Assembly: GCF_050943825.1 (NCBI RefSeq)
Contig: NZ_JBMNPX010000001.1
Span: 124,001-188,000 of the forward strand
From: Pseudoflavonifractor sp050943825
GTDB taxonomy: Bacteria; Bacillota; Clostridia; Oscillospirales; Oscillospiraceae
Reading direction: 5' to 3'
Length of the DNA: 64,000 nt
Shown: positions 16,686 through 24,457 of the stretch, one piece after another
Numbering within the stretch: the first letter of the stretch is position 1
Layout: each line of letters starts with the position of its first letter
Notes under the pieces: model-generated
Database searches by the model: none
What the model was told of the DNA's origin: nothing
The model's input: the letters and a program-made list of their open reading frames with translations, nothing else
Made by a program: the position numbers and the translations under genes

Positions 16686-17477
16686 TTACTTACCCAGCTC
16701 CTGAGAACGGCGGACACAGCGCTCCATAGCCTGCGCCACCATGTCCTCAAGGTGGTAATCGTCAAAGGCGGTCAGCGCCGCCAGAGTAGTGCCACCGGGA
16801 GAACACACCTGCCGGGTCAGCTCTCCGGCGGTTTTACCGCTCTCCAACAACATCCGGGCTGAACCCTCCATGGTGAGCGCTGCCATACGCAGTGCATCAT
16901 CAGGCTCCAGTCCCAGAGCCTGACCGGCGTCTACCATAGCGGCGGCCATACGGAAGAAGTAGGCCGGCGAGGAACCGGCGATGGCAATCACAGCATCTAT
17001 CAAATTCTCCGGCACCACAAATACCTCACCTGCCGAGGAAAACACGTCCTTGACAGCGCCGAAGAGCGCCTCGGGCACATCGTCTGTCCGGGCCAGAGCG
17101 GTACAGCCTTTTCCAACCAGCAAGGGGGTGTTGGGCATAGCACGCATTACATGGCATCCGGGAAGCTGTTCCCTCAGCCAGGAGAGTGAATAGCCCGGCG
17201 AAATAGAGAGCACACCCTTGCCTCTCAACTCATCCGCAATCTGAGGGAGGACTTCACCGAACATCTGAGGCTTAATACCCAGAATAACCAAATCCGCCTC
17301 ATGGGCCACCTGACGGTTATCCGTAGTAGTGTGGACACCGAGGAGAGCAAAGCGCACAAGCTTATCTTCATGACGGTTGGAGACACACAGCTGGTCTGCC
17401 TTGAGAAGGCCGCCCTTCAGAACGCCGTCCAGAATAGCACCTGACATATTGCCAGCACCAATAAATCCCAATTTCAA
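16686..17477 (-). CDS. proC: Pyrroline-5-carboxylate reductase
   Basis: Last step of proline synthesis, NAD(P)H reduction of P5C. The Rossmann start KLGFIGAGNMSGAI, KPQMF near residue 70, GSSPAYFF near 165 and the ProC signature around GLEPDDALRMAALTMEGSARML with SPGGTT near 225 are visible. 263 residues. The start appears to be TTG at 17477 (TTG AAA TTG GGA) with GAAGG upstream; no ATG is available nearby in frame. Confidence 0.94.
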   Translation of the reverse strand: MKLGFIGAGNMSGAILDGVLKGGLLKADQLCVSNRHEDKLVRFALLGVHTTTDNRQVAHEADLVILGIKPQMFGEVLPQIADELRGKGVLSISPGYSLSWLREQLPGCHVMRAMPNTPLLVGKGCTALARTDDVPEALFGAVKDVFSSAGEVFVVPENLIDAVIAIAGSSPAYFFRMAAAMVDAGQALGLEPDDALRMAALTMEGSARMLLESGKTAGELTRQVCSPGGTTLAALTAFDDYHLEDMVAQAMERCVRRSQELGK

Positions 17478-17509
17478 GTGACAGACCTTCTTTTTCGGCT
17501 AGTTTATGG

Positions 17510-17538
17510 ATAATAATATATCCCTTCCGAAGAATCAA
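17510..17538 (-). promoter_or_regulatory. proC operon promoter
   Basis: Minus strand TTGATT (17533-17538), 17-bp spacer, TATTAT (17510-17515). Confidence 0.55.
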
Positions 17539-17624
17539 CGCAAGAAATACAAATCAAAAAAATCATTTTTGTCCATTATGACGAAATATTATGTAACTTA
17601 AATTATGTAAACTTGGTCAACAAA

Positions 17625-17666
17625 CAGAACGGACACCTGGTAAAACGGGTGTCCGTTCTGTTGAAA
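17625..17666 (-). terminator. Terminator after scfB
   Basis: Arms CAGAACGGACACC / GGTGTCCGTTCTG with an 8-10 nt loop in the proC-scfB gap. A weak T-rich tail is present on either strand. Confidence 0.75.
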
Positions 17667-17757
17667 AATGTGCTATTTTTCAGGCAAATATTGCGATAAT
17701 CCGGGTTTAGAACGCGAAAACCAGATGATTACAATCTGTATAATTACAGTTTGTATA

Positions 17758-19140
17758 TCACTCAGCCATACCTGCCGCAATGGCCCGCAGAGCGATGGCA
17801 CATTCAAGACGCTTACGTTCCAGCTCACATCCCACATGGTGGGGCTTTTTTATGTCTCCATTGACAAGCAGGTTGGAGGCACTGCAACCGCCGGAGCAGT
17901 AGAATCGGGCCCAGCAGTCCTTGCAGTCCTCTCTGGTGTAAATATTGAGGTTGGAGAATGCCTTGGAAATCTCCATGTTGAAGGTGCCCTCGTAGAGGTT
18001 GCCCAGTTTGTAGTCCTCGTTACCCACAAACTGGTGGCAGGGGTAGATATCCCCTTCCGGGGTGATGGCCACGTACTCACAGCCGGCGCCGCAGCCGCGC
18101 AGCCGCTTGATGACGCAGGGACCCTGGGCCAGGTCCACGTTGAAGTGGAAGAAGTTCACCTCGGGGTGCTTGCGCAGCTCCTCGGCCAGCTTCTCGTACT
18201 CAGCCAGAATAGTGGGAACATCCTCCTCACGAAGGGCATAGGGATCCTCGGGGCCGCCCACCACGGGCTCCACAGAGATATTCTTGGCACCCAGAGACGC
18301 CATGTGCATTACGTCATCGGCAAAGTCCAGGTTGTCCCGGGTGAAGGTACCGCGGAGATAGTAGTCCTTGTCTCCCCTGCCGGCGATGAGTTTCTGGAAC
18401 TTGGGGACGATCACGTCGTAGCTGCCCTTACCGTTCACGGTGGGGCGCATCCGATCGTTGACCTCCTTGCGGCCGTCGATGGAGAGGACGGCGTTGGACA
18501 TCTCCCGGTTGATGTACTCGATGTTCTCGTCGTTGAGCAGGACGCCGTTGGTTGTGATAGTAAAGCGGAAGCACTTGCCATGCTCTTTCTCAATAGAGCG
18601 GGCGTACTCCACTGTCTTCTTCACGGTGTCCATGGCCATCAGAGGCTCGCCGCCGAAGAAGTCCACTTCGATGTTGCGCCGCTTGCCGGAGCGCTCAATG
18701 ACAAAGTCAATGGCCCGCTTGGCGGTCTCAAAGTCCATGGTCATGCGGTGACCGGTACCAAAGTCGCCGGTGGAGGCGAAGCAGTACTTGCAGCGCAGGT
18801 TGCAGTCGTGGGACACGTGCAGGCACAGGGCCTTGATGGGAGCTTCACGCTGCATGGCCACGGCGGCGGCGGGGTCGATGTAGTCGTCCTCCACAAAGAG
18901 GAGCCCATCCTCCTGAAGGCCACACAGCTCCTGCCAGGCCTCCTCCAGCGCCTCGGCGCTGTACTGGGGCAACTGGGCGGTCAGCTCTGCCGGGCAGTGC
19001 TCAGCCAGCTGGCCGGGATTGGCGCTCTGCCGGTCCAGCGCCTCCAGCAGGTCATAGGCGGTCTTGTCCAGCACATGGACAGCGCCGCTGTTTACATCCA
19101 CGGCGACATATACGCCGAGGGCGGTAAAAGTATGTACCAT
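17758..19140 (-). CDS. scfB: SCIFF peptide maturase, radical SAM/SPASM
   Basis: Makes thioether cross-links in the SCIFF peptide encoded just upstream. The radical SAM cluster motif CNLRCKYC is near residue 105, with an N-terminal peptide-recognition (RRE-like) region before it. The C-terminal SPASM domain has CGAGC, DIYPCHQFVG and the closing CKDCWARFYCSGGC, ligands for auxiliary Fe-S clusters. 460 residues from the ATG at 19140. The family is widespread in Clostridia; the physiological role of the product is unknown. Confidence 0.93.
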   Translation of the reverse strand: MVHTFTALGVYVAVDVNSGAVHVLDKTAYDLLEALDRQSANPGQLAEHCPAELTAQLPQYSAEALEEAWQELCGLQEDGLLFVEDDYIDPAAAVAMQREAPIKALCLHVSHDCNLRCKYCFASTGDFGTGHRMTMDFETAKRAIDFVIERSGKRRNIEVDFFGGEPLMAMDTVKKTVEYARSIEKEHGKCFRFTITTNGVLLNDENIEYINREMSNAVLSIDGRKEVNDRMRPTVNGKGSYDVIVPKFQKLIAGRGDKDYYLRGTFTRDNLDFADDVMHMASLGAKNISVEPVVGGPEDPYALREEDVPTILAEYEKLAEELRKHPEVNFFHFNVDLAQGPCVIKRLRGCGAGCEYVAITPEGDIYPCHQFVGNEDYKLGNLYEGTFNMEISKAFSNLNIYTREDCKDCWARFYCSGGCSASNLLVNGDIKKPHHVGCELERKRLECAIALRAIAAGMAE

Positions 19141-19165
19141 TCTTTTCTCTCCTAATACGGGCACG

Positions 19166-19196
19166 GAAACGGGGTGGGCAAAACCCACCCCGTTTC
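19166..19196 (-). terminator. Hairpin between scfA and scfB
   Basis: GAAACGGGGTGGG-CAAAA-CCCACCCCGTTTC, a 13-bp stem. It probably attenuates read-through so that the precursor peptide is made in excess over the maturase. Confidence 0.75.
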
Positions 19197-19213
19197 CAGT
19201 CTTGTTGTTCGAC

Positions 19214-19357
19214 TTACTTGTTGTTCTCGCACTTCTGGTTGGCAACCGTGCAAGAGGTCTTACAAGCGGACTGGCAAGAAGTCTGGCACTCGCCGCAGCC
19301 GCCGTGAGCAGCGCTGTTCTTCAAAGTAGCGCCGTTAAGAGTCTTCACATGCTTCAT
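19214..19357 (-). CDS. scfA: SCIFF ribosomal peptide precursor
   Basis: 47-residue precursor of the six-cysteines-in-forty-five-residues family. The leader MKHVKTLNGATLKNSAAHGG is followed by a core with exactly six Cys in a CxxC-SC-AC-SC-C pattern and Thr residues that can accept thioether bonds. GGAGGAGGGG lies upstream of the ATG. It is followed by the maturase gene scfB after a partial terminator. The mature product and its target are not known. Confidence 0.93.
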   Translation of the reverse strand: MKHVKTLNGATLKNSAAHGGCGECQTSCQSACKTSCTVANQKCENNK

Positions 19358-19399
19358 CTGTTTCCCCTCCTCCACTGTCGTTTTTTGGAGCTTCGATTC

Positions 19400-19428
19400 A
19401 TTATAGCATAGGAAGCGGTCCATTTCAA
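19400..19428 (-). promoter_or_regulatory. scfA promoter
   Basis: Minus strand TTGAAA (19423-19428), 17-bp spacer, TATAAT (19400-19405). Confidence 0.7.
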
Positions 19429-19435
19429 TCCATTT

Positions 19436-19858
19436 TTAGCGGCGGGTCTTCCGCTTTTTCCTGGCGGGGCGTTTTGCGCCCAGAAGGCCGGCTGCCGCGC
19501 CGCCGCACAGAGCGCCGCACAGCAAGGCCAGACCTTCCTCCGGCGCGGCTGGTCCGAAGAAGAGCACGCCCACTGTGAGCAGGATCAGGAAAAAGACACA
19601 GCCGGTCAGCAGTCCCACAACCAGTGCCCTGGAACGGCAGCGGCGGATGGCTGCAGTTCCGCCCAAAAAGCCGCCAATCACACAGCTTACAATGGTCATC
19701 TGATACATCAGCTGCTCCCCTATCCACCCTTTGGAAATTCCGATCGAGGCCAACAGGAGAAAGAAAAAGCAACCCAGCAGCGCTACGGCACCGCCCAACA
19801 GCACCCCAAGCACACAGCGGACCAGTCTGGTCCCCTGATCCTCTTCCATATGTTTCAT
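19436..19858 (-). CDS. TIGR04086-like four-helix membrane protein
   Basis: 140-residue protein with four hydrophobic segments (near residues 12-35, 48-68, 76-98 and 102-122) and a basic tail (KRPARKKRKTRR). I recall the TIGR04086 family as a clostridial membrane protein encoded beside scfA, which is the context here; that assignment rests on context plus topology. The ATG at 19858 follows GGGAGGGG with ideal spacing. The function is unknown; a role in SCIFF export or sensing is only inference. Confidence 0.62.
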   Translation of the reverse strand: MKHMEEDQGTRLVRCVLGVLLGGAVALLGCFFFLLLASIGISKGWIGEQLMYQMTIVSCVIGGFLGGTAAIRRCRSRALVVGLLTGCVFFLILLTVGVLFFGPAAPEEGLALLCGALCGGAAAGLLGAKRPARKKRKTRR

Positions 19859-19958
19859 TCCATTCCCCTCCCAGACATTGTGCTTGTCTGGTGGATCATA
19901 TGCCGCGCTATCGCCCGGCATGTCTGCTTTTTCACTTTCATCCGTACCGGACATGAAA

Positions 19959-19988
19959 AACAGCCGGCCGCAGATGCGGTCGGCTGTT
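19959..19988 (-). terminator. Terminator after yajC
   Basis: AACAGCCG-GCCGC/GCGGT-CGGCTGTT hairpin immediately beyond the yajC stop. Confidence 0.8.
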
Positions 19989-20002
19989 CTGACAGCTGGG
20001 AA

Positions 20003-20308
20003 TTACTTCTTTTCCTTCTCGTCCTTGGCAGGAGCGGCATCCTCAGAGGTCTGAGTACCCTTGGTGGACACAGCCCACTTGGTGAACTCGATGCGCACCC
20101 GGTCGGCACCGGTCTCAATGACGATGGTGTCCTCCTTCACGGCGCAGATGGTGCCCACAATGCCGCCGATGGTGGTGATCAGGTCACCCACCGCCAGGCT
20201 GTTGCGCATCTCGGCCATGGCCTTTTTCTTCTTGTTCTCCGGCCGGATCAGCAGGAAGTAGAAGATGGCCAGCATTGCGACGATCATTACGATGGAAACG
20301 ATATCCAA
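20003..20308 (-). CDS. yajC: Preprotein translocase accessory subunit YajC
   Basis: Small single-pass membrane protein associated with the SecDF complex. An N-terminal membrane helix (IVSIVMIVAMLAIFYFLLI) is followed by the RPENKKKKAM turn and the conserved LAVGDLITTIGGIVGTI, with a charged Lys/Glu tail. 101 residues from a TTG at 20308; GGAGG sits 8 nt before it and no ATG is suitably placed before the helix. It lies downstream of tgt, the usual tgt-yajC neighbourhood. Confidence 0.9.
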   Translation of the reverse strand: MDIVSIVMIVAMLAIFYFLLIRPENKKKKAMAEMRNSLAVGDLITTIGGIVGTICAVKEDTIVIETGADRVRIEFTKWAVSTKGTQTSEDAAPAKDEKEKK

Positions 20309-20364
20309 GGTCAATTCCTCCAAACACAGTATTTCTGCTCTTATGCCCTGTGGCAACTTTATAC

Positions 20365-20393
20365 ATTATAGCGGCATTCACTCCGCTTGGCAA
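20365..20393 (-). promoter_or_regulatory. yajC promoter
   Basis: Minus strand TTGCCA (20388-20393), 17-bp spacer, TATAAT (20365-20370). Shares the extended -35 sequence TTGCCAAGCGGAG with the tgt promoter. Confidence 0.65.
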
Positions 20394-20400
20394 GTCCTCT

Positions 20401-21540
20401 TTAAGAATTTCCGATGGGAGCGTCCAACTTTCCGCTGTATGTCCGACGGAATTCCTCAAAGGTACCCTCATCCAGTGCGGCACGAATGCGGACCATCAGC
20501 TCATTGTAGAAGTGGAGATTATGGAGCACCGCCAGACGCATGGCCAGCATCTCCCCTGCCGCAAACAGGTGGCGCAGGTAGGCACGTGAGAAGGACTGGC
20601 AGGCCGGACAGGTGCAGGTGGGGTCGATGGGGGTGGGGTCTGTCTTGTACTTCTCGTTCTTGATGTTCAGCGTGCCCTCCCAGGTGTACAGCTTCCCGTG
20701 GCGGGCGTTGCGGGCGGGCATGACGCAGTCGAAGAAGTCCACGCCCCGGGCAACCGCCTCAATGATGTTGGAGGGCGTGCCCACGCCCATCAGATACCGG
20801 GGCTTGTCCTTGGGCATGTGGGGCTCCACGGCGTCAATGATGTCGTACATGGTCTGGGTGGGCTCCCCTACCGCCAGACCGCCGATGGCGTAGCCGTCGC
20901 AGTCGATTTTGGCAGTCTCCTTCATGTGCCACACCCGCAGGTCGGGGTAAATGCCGCCCTGGTTGATGCCGAAGAGCATCTGGTGAGGGTTGACCGTGTC
21001 GGGCAGGCTGTTGAGCCGGTCGTGCTCCTCCTTGCACCGGGCCAGCCAGCGGAGGGTCCGCTCGCAGGAGGGCTTGACATACTCCCTGGTGGAGGGGTTG
21101 GCCACGCATTCATCAAAGGCCATGGCGATGTCGCTGCCCAGGTTGGACTGGATGCGCATGCTCTCCTCCGGGCCCATAAAGACCCGGCGTCCGTCGATGT
21201 GGGAGGCGAAGGTGACGCCCTCCTCGGTGATCTTCCGCAGGCCGGACAGGGAGAACACCTGGAACCCGCCGGAGTCGGTGAGAATGGGGCCGCTCCAGTC
21301 CATAAACTTGTGGAGGCCGCCCATCTCCTTTACAACGCCGTCACCGGGACGGAGATGGAGGTGATAAGTGTTGGACAGCTCAATCTGGCAGCCAACATCC
21401 TTCAGGTCGTGGGCCGACACCGCGCCCTTGATGGCGCCCTGGGTGCCGACGTTCATAAAAACAGGGGTCTGTACCGTTCCGTGGGCGCAGGTAAACACGC
21501 CACGCCGGGCTCTGCCCTCAGTCTTGACTACTTCAAACAC
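20401..21540 (-). CDS. tgt: tRNA-guanine transglycosylase
   Basis: Exchanges guanine-34 for preQ1 in GUN-anticodon tRNAs, a step toward queuosine. The active-site segments TDSGGFQVFSL (near residue 92) and GGLAVGEP (near 230) and the zinc site CTCPACQSF with a downstream His (near 305-335) are present. 379 residues; the start is GTG at 21540 with AAAGGAG upstream. queA, the next queuosine enzyme, is 4 kb away rather than adjacent, with a regulatory locus in between. Confidence 0.96.
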   Translation of the reverse strand: MFEVVKTEGRARRGVFTCAHGTVQTPVFMNVGTQGAIKGAVSAHDLKDVGCQIELSNTYHLHLRPGDGVVKEMGGLHKFMDWSGPILTDSGGFQVFSLSGLRKITEEGVTFASHIDGRRVFMGPEESMRIQSNLGSDIAMAFDECVANPSTREYVKPSCERTLRWLARCKEEHDRLNSLPDTVNPHQMLFGINQGGIYPDLRVWHMKETAKIDCDGYAIGGLAVGEPTQTMYDIIDAVEPHMPKDKPRYLMGVGTPSNIIEAVARGVDFFDCVMPARNARHGKLYTWEGTLNIKNEKYKTDPTPIDPTCTCPACQSFSRAYLRHLFAAGEMLAMRLAVLHNLHFYNELMVRIRAALDEGTFEEFRRTYSGKLDAPIGNS

Positions 21541-21604
21541 GCAAAAACTCCTTTTACATTCAGTCTAGTCAAACAACCGCCCCGCGGTCTGTTCATCGGA
21601 CATT

Positions 21605-21633
21605 ATCATAGCAAAACCGTCTCCGCTTGGCAA
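21605..21633 (-). promoter_or_regulatory. tgt promoter
   Basis: Minus strand TTGCCA (21628-21633), 17-bp spacer, TATGAT (21605-21610). Confidence 0.6.
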
Positions 21634-21679
21634 GAGGCGCAGAGATAACACAGCATATTGGATGGGCTGCCGCCAAGCG

Positions 21680-22399
21680 CTAGGTTCCGCTTCGGCTTCC
21701 ATCAGGGAAGCCCTCCTTCAGTGACTGGAGAAAACGCAGTCTGGCCTCCGCCCTCTGGCGTGTGCTGACCGGAATCCGCTCCCCGGTGCTGAGCGTGAAG
21801 CAGGTAGACGCAAAGGCGGTGACCCGGTCCATGTTCACCACAAAGCTCTTATGACACTGGAAAAAGCGGTCGTTCAGCTGGCCTTCCAGCTCGCTCAGCC
21901 TGGCATAGCTCTCACAGGTGCCGTGGTCGGTTACGCAGCGCACCTGCCGTCCCTGGCTCTCCAGATACCGGATTTCGGCAAAGGGCAGAAAGTAGACCGC
22001 GCTCTTGGTCTGGAGCGTCAGCCCCTCTGTGCGGCGGCGTACCAGCCGTTCCTTCGCCCGGGTTACGGCCTGAAGCAGCTCCACCCTGTCCACCGGCTTG
22101 AGCAGAAAGCTGATGTGCTCCGTCTCGTAGACCTTGGTGCAGTACTCCACATACCCCGTCACATATATAACCTGAATGCCTGCTGTCTCAGGCACCAGGC
22201 GCTTGACCAGCTCAATCCCGCTCTCCTCCCCCAGGCAGATATCCATCAGAAGGATGTCAGGCCGCCGGGGAGCACAAATCTCCTCCAGCTCCCGCGTTGA
22301 GGTACAGCAGGAAACACGCAGCTCCGGGTCCTCCCCGGGCAGCTCCGCCAGCCGTCCGCACTGCTCCCGCTGGTCGTCACAAATCAGCACATTCCACAT
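21680..22399 (-). CDS. LytTR-family response regulator
   Basis: 239-residue AgrA/LytR-type regulator. The receiver domain (residues 1-120) has the acidic pair CDD (near 8), the phospho-acceptor in DILLMDICLG (near 53) and the conserved Lys in LLKPVD (near 102). The LytTR DNA-binding domain (about 140-230) has IRYLESQGR, FFQCHKSFVVNMDRV and RIPVSTRQ. It is third in the kinase operon, 6 bp after the DHp-only gene. Likely targets are the operon itself and the divergent stalk protein; neither is shown. Confidence 0.9.
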   Translation of the reverse strand: MWNVLICDDQREQCGRLAELPGEDPELRVSCCTSTRELEEICAPRRPDILLMDICLGEESGIELVKRLVPETAGIQVIYVTGYVEYCTKVYETEHISFLLKPVDRVELLQAVTRAKERLVRRRTEGLTLQTKSAVYFLPFAEIRYLESQGRQVRCVTDHGTCESYARLSELEGQLNDRFFQCHKSFVVNMDRVTAFASTCFTLSTGERIPVSTRQRAEARLRFLQSLKEGFPDGSRSGT

Positions 22400-22405
22400 G
22401 GTCTT

Positions 22406-22927
22406 TCACCTCCCGGCAGGGTGTTCCGGCGGCTTCCCGGATGCCGCCAGCAGGGCGTCCATGCGGTCCAGATGTGCACTGGCTGCCGCCGCGTCGCCCC
22501 GCTCCAGCAGACACGCAATGGTCTGCAGATGGTTGTTGATATCGTGCCGCATCCGGCGGACAGCCTGTTCCCGCTCCAGAAGGCCGGCGTAGTAGGCGTC
22601 CAGCAGTGCCAGCTGATGCTCCAGCTCAGCCTTGCGGCTGCGGCTCTGGTAGCCGTCCTCCAGGCGGCCAAGAAGCCGGAGCAGCAGTACGTCCGCCAGC
22701 ATCTGAACCGGCAGCAGGAGAGAAAACAGCCAGCGGGCGCCGCTGCCCTCCTGCGGGAAGGACTGTATAACGGACAGAATGACCGCCAGCACAGCGCCCT
22801 GGCTGCCCGGGAGCAAAACGAGGGCGTACCGCCACCGGGGAAGCACGCTCTTTTTGCAGAAGCGGTAAAAGCAGGCGCTGGGGATGAAGAACAGGAGAAA
22901 CACCGCCAGCGGACAGAGATTATCCAT
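22406..22927 (-). CDS. Membrane protein with a histidine-phosphotransfer helix but no ATPase domain
   Basis: 173-residue protein: about three membrane segments (near residues 3-20, 30-52 and 58-78), a coiled linker (EDGYQSRSRKAELEHQLALLDAYY seen in part), then RRMRHDINNHLQTIACLLERGD near residue 122. That is the Spo0B/AgrC-type phospho-acceptor motif with His followed by DINNHL. The protein stops about 45 residues later, exactly where an AgrC-type kinase would begin its GHKL ATPase domain. Its start overlaps the stop of the preceding kinase gene by 8 bp (ATGGATAA), implying coupled translation. Possibly half of a split kinase, or a remnant of one. Confidence 0.75.
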   Translation of the reverse strand: MDNLCPLAVFLLFFIPSACFYRFCKKSVLPRWRYALVLLPGSQGAVLAVILSVIQSFPQEGSGARWLFSLLLPVQMLADVLLLRLLGRLEDGYQSRSRKAELEHQLALLDAYYAGLLEREQAVRRMRHDINNHLQTIACLLERGDAAAASAHLDRMDALLAASGKPPEHPAGR

Positions 22928-24277
22928 GGTTCTCCCCCTCTCCCTCCGGCGGAGCGTCCAGCCCCAGCCAGACAGTGACCTGAAAGCGGCCGTCTCGCTG
23001 CTGTGTCTCCACTTCTCCCCCATACCGCCGGGCAATGCCGGACAGAATCTCCAGCCCGAGGCCACGGCCTGCCCTGACACGGCTCCGCTTGGCGGCCTCG
23101 TCCAACGGTGGAGGAAGAGGATTTTCCTCCTCCACCACCAGATAGCCGCCCCGACAGCCGGCCCGGCAGCGGATAACCCGCTCGCCTTCAGGCAGGCGGA
23201 GGCAGGCCTCCACCGCGTTGTCCAGCAGATTTCCGAACAGACTGCACAGCGCCGGACCGTCCTGCGGCAACTCCGGCGGCAGGTCCAGGGCCAACTCCAG
23301 CCGGATATGCTCCGCTTCACATCGTCTGGCCTTGTCGGCCATCACGGCGTCTATGACCGGATGTGCGCAGTAGGTGCCCTGCACCGCCTTCAGCTGTTTG
23401 GACGCACGGTCCAACGCGCCGCCGGCACGGGGAAGGTCTCTCTCAATGAGGGACTGCCGCGCTGCCTCCAGCTGGCTTCGGAGCTGGTCACCCAACTGGC
23501 TGATCTGTCTGGCGTTGGCCTCCAGCTCACTCTTCCGGGTACGCCGCAGGTCCAGCTGACGCTCCAGCATCCGCTGACGCTCCTGGGCACGGTAATACTC
23601 CTTCGCCTGGGCAAACAGGCGGAGCAGCACCACGCCCGACACCAGAAGCACAACCACCAGCAGACAGAGCAGAGAGAGTGTCAGCGGCATCTCAGGGGTC
23701 AGCGTCCAGATGAAATAGTCCAGCATGATGATGGACACGCACCGCCCCAGAATGAACAGCAGAAACGGTGCGTCCCACCCCACCTCTCCGTGGCTGACCA
23801 GCCTGCTCCAGATGCTGCAAAACCCGAAGTTCAGCAGCAGGACGAATAGGGCGTAGAGCAGCTTGATGGCGGTGAGGAGCACCGGATGAAGGAGCAGCTC
23901 ATTGAGAATATTCTCTCCAAGTAGCACAGTCAGCGATCTGCTGTATATCAGGTCCGCAAGCAGCAGCAGCGCCATCTGGGCAATTGGGCAATACCGAAGA
24001 GAATGGTCTTGCCCTTCCCCTCCATGCTGAAACAACAGGGGATGACAACCACAGCGGCCAGCGTCACCGCAATACGGGAGGAGCTGAGATAAGCGCCCGC
24101 CCACACCGTCTCCGCCGCTCCGTACACAAGCTGGATTCCCAGCAGGGCCAGTGTGTAGGTAACTCCATAGCAGACCGGCCGCCGCACATAGAATAGACGG
24201 AGAAACACCCAAATCTGTATCGCGGTCTGGGGAATGCCCAGCAGTGCGTTCAGGGCGTATGTCTGTATGGTGGTCAT
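22920..24277 (-). pseudogene. AgrC-like sensor kinase gene, frameshifted by an 8-bp tandem duplication
   Basis: Starting at the ATG at 24277, the frame encodes hydrophobic segments (MTTIQTYALNALLG...), then shifts at 23977-23992, where TGGGCAAT is repeated in tandem. Removing one copy restores a single 449-residue protein: about six to seven membrane helices, a coiled region and a C-terminal GHKL ATPase domain with N-box GNLLDNAVEA (near 350) and G-box GRGLGLEIL (near 405). At the expected His position it reads LGDQLRSQL instead of RHDxxNHL, so the phospho-acceptor is absent. No ribosome site precedes the internal Met at 23975. It may be a true pseudogene, a phase-variable gene or an assembly error. 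Confidence 0.78.
23977..23992. repeat. 8-bp tandem duplication in kinase gene
   Basis: TGGGCAAT occurs twice head to tail (23977-23984, 23985-23992). Deletion of one unit re-joins the two kinase frames as F-G-I-A-Q-M-A-L without adding or losing another base. Confidence 0.95.
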
Positions 24278-24384
24278 GGACGGTTCAGCCTCTCCGTGGG
24301 GTGCGGCATGCTAATTTTTACAGGAAGACCGACGTTTGTGCGCAACACCTTGAAACCGTCCTTCTCCAACACTACACTGACCAT
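24274..24384 (-). CDS. 36-codon leader ORF coupled to the kinase
   Basis: ATG at 24384 preceded by GGAGGA with an 8-nt spacer; it encodes 36 residues beginning MVSVVLEKDGFKV and ending ERLNRP. The stop overlaps the kinase start codon as ATGA (24274-24277), so translation would be coupled. The product is short, basic and Cys-free with no signal sequence, unlike AgrD. It could be a linear signal peptide precursor, a translational leader for the kinase, or chance. Too short for usual gene callers. Confidence 0.5.
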   Translation of the reverse strand: MVSVVLEKDGFKVLRTNVGLPVKISMPHPTERLNRP

Positions 24385-24420
24385 ACCGGCGTTCCTCCGT
24401 CCTGTGATACATCGCTATTC

Positions 24421-24449
24421 ATTATAGGTGGATTCTCCGCTGTTTTCAA
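24421..24449 (-). promoter_or_regulatory. Kinase operon promoter
   Basis: Minus strand TTGAAA (24444-24449), 17-bp spacer, TATAAT (24421-24426). It predicts a leader of about 30 nt before the 36-codon ORF and about 135 nt before the kinase. Confidence 0.7.
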
Positions 24450-24457
24450 GAATGGCC

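Noticed and set aside
22920..24212. Kinase product starting at an alternative upstream codon in the downstream frame
   Set aside because: The first 70 or so residues of that reading are polar and Cys/Gly-rich rather than membrane helices; the true N-terminus is in the other frame, joined through the 8-bp duplication.
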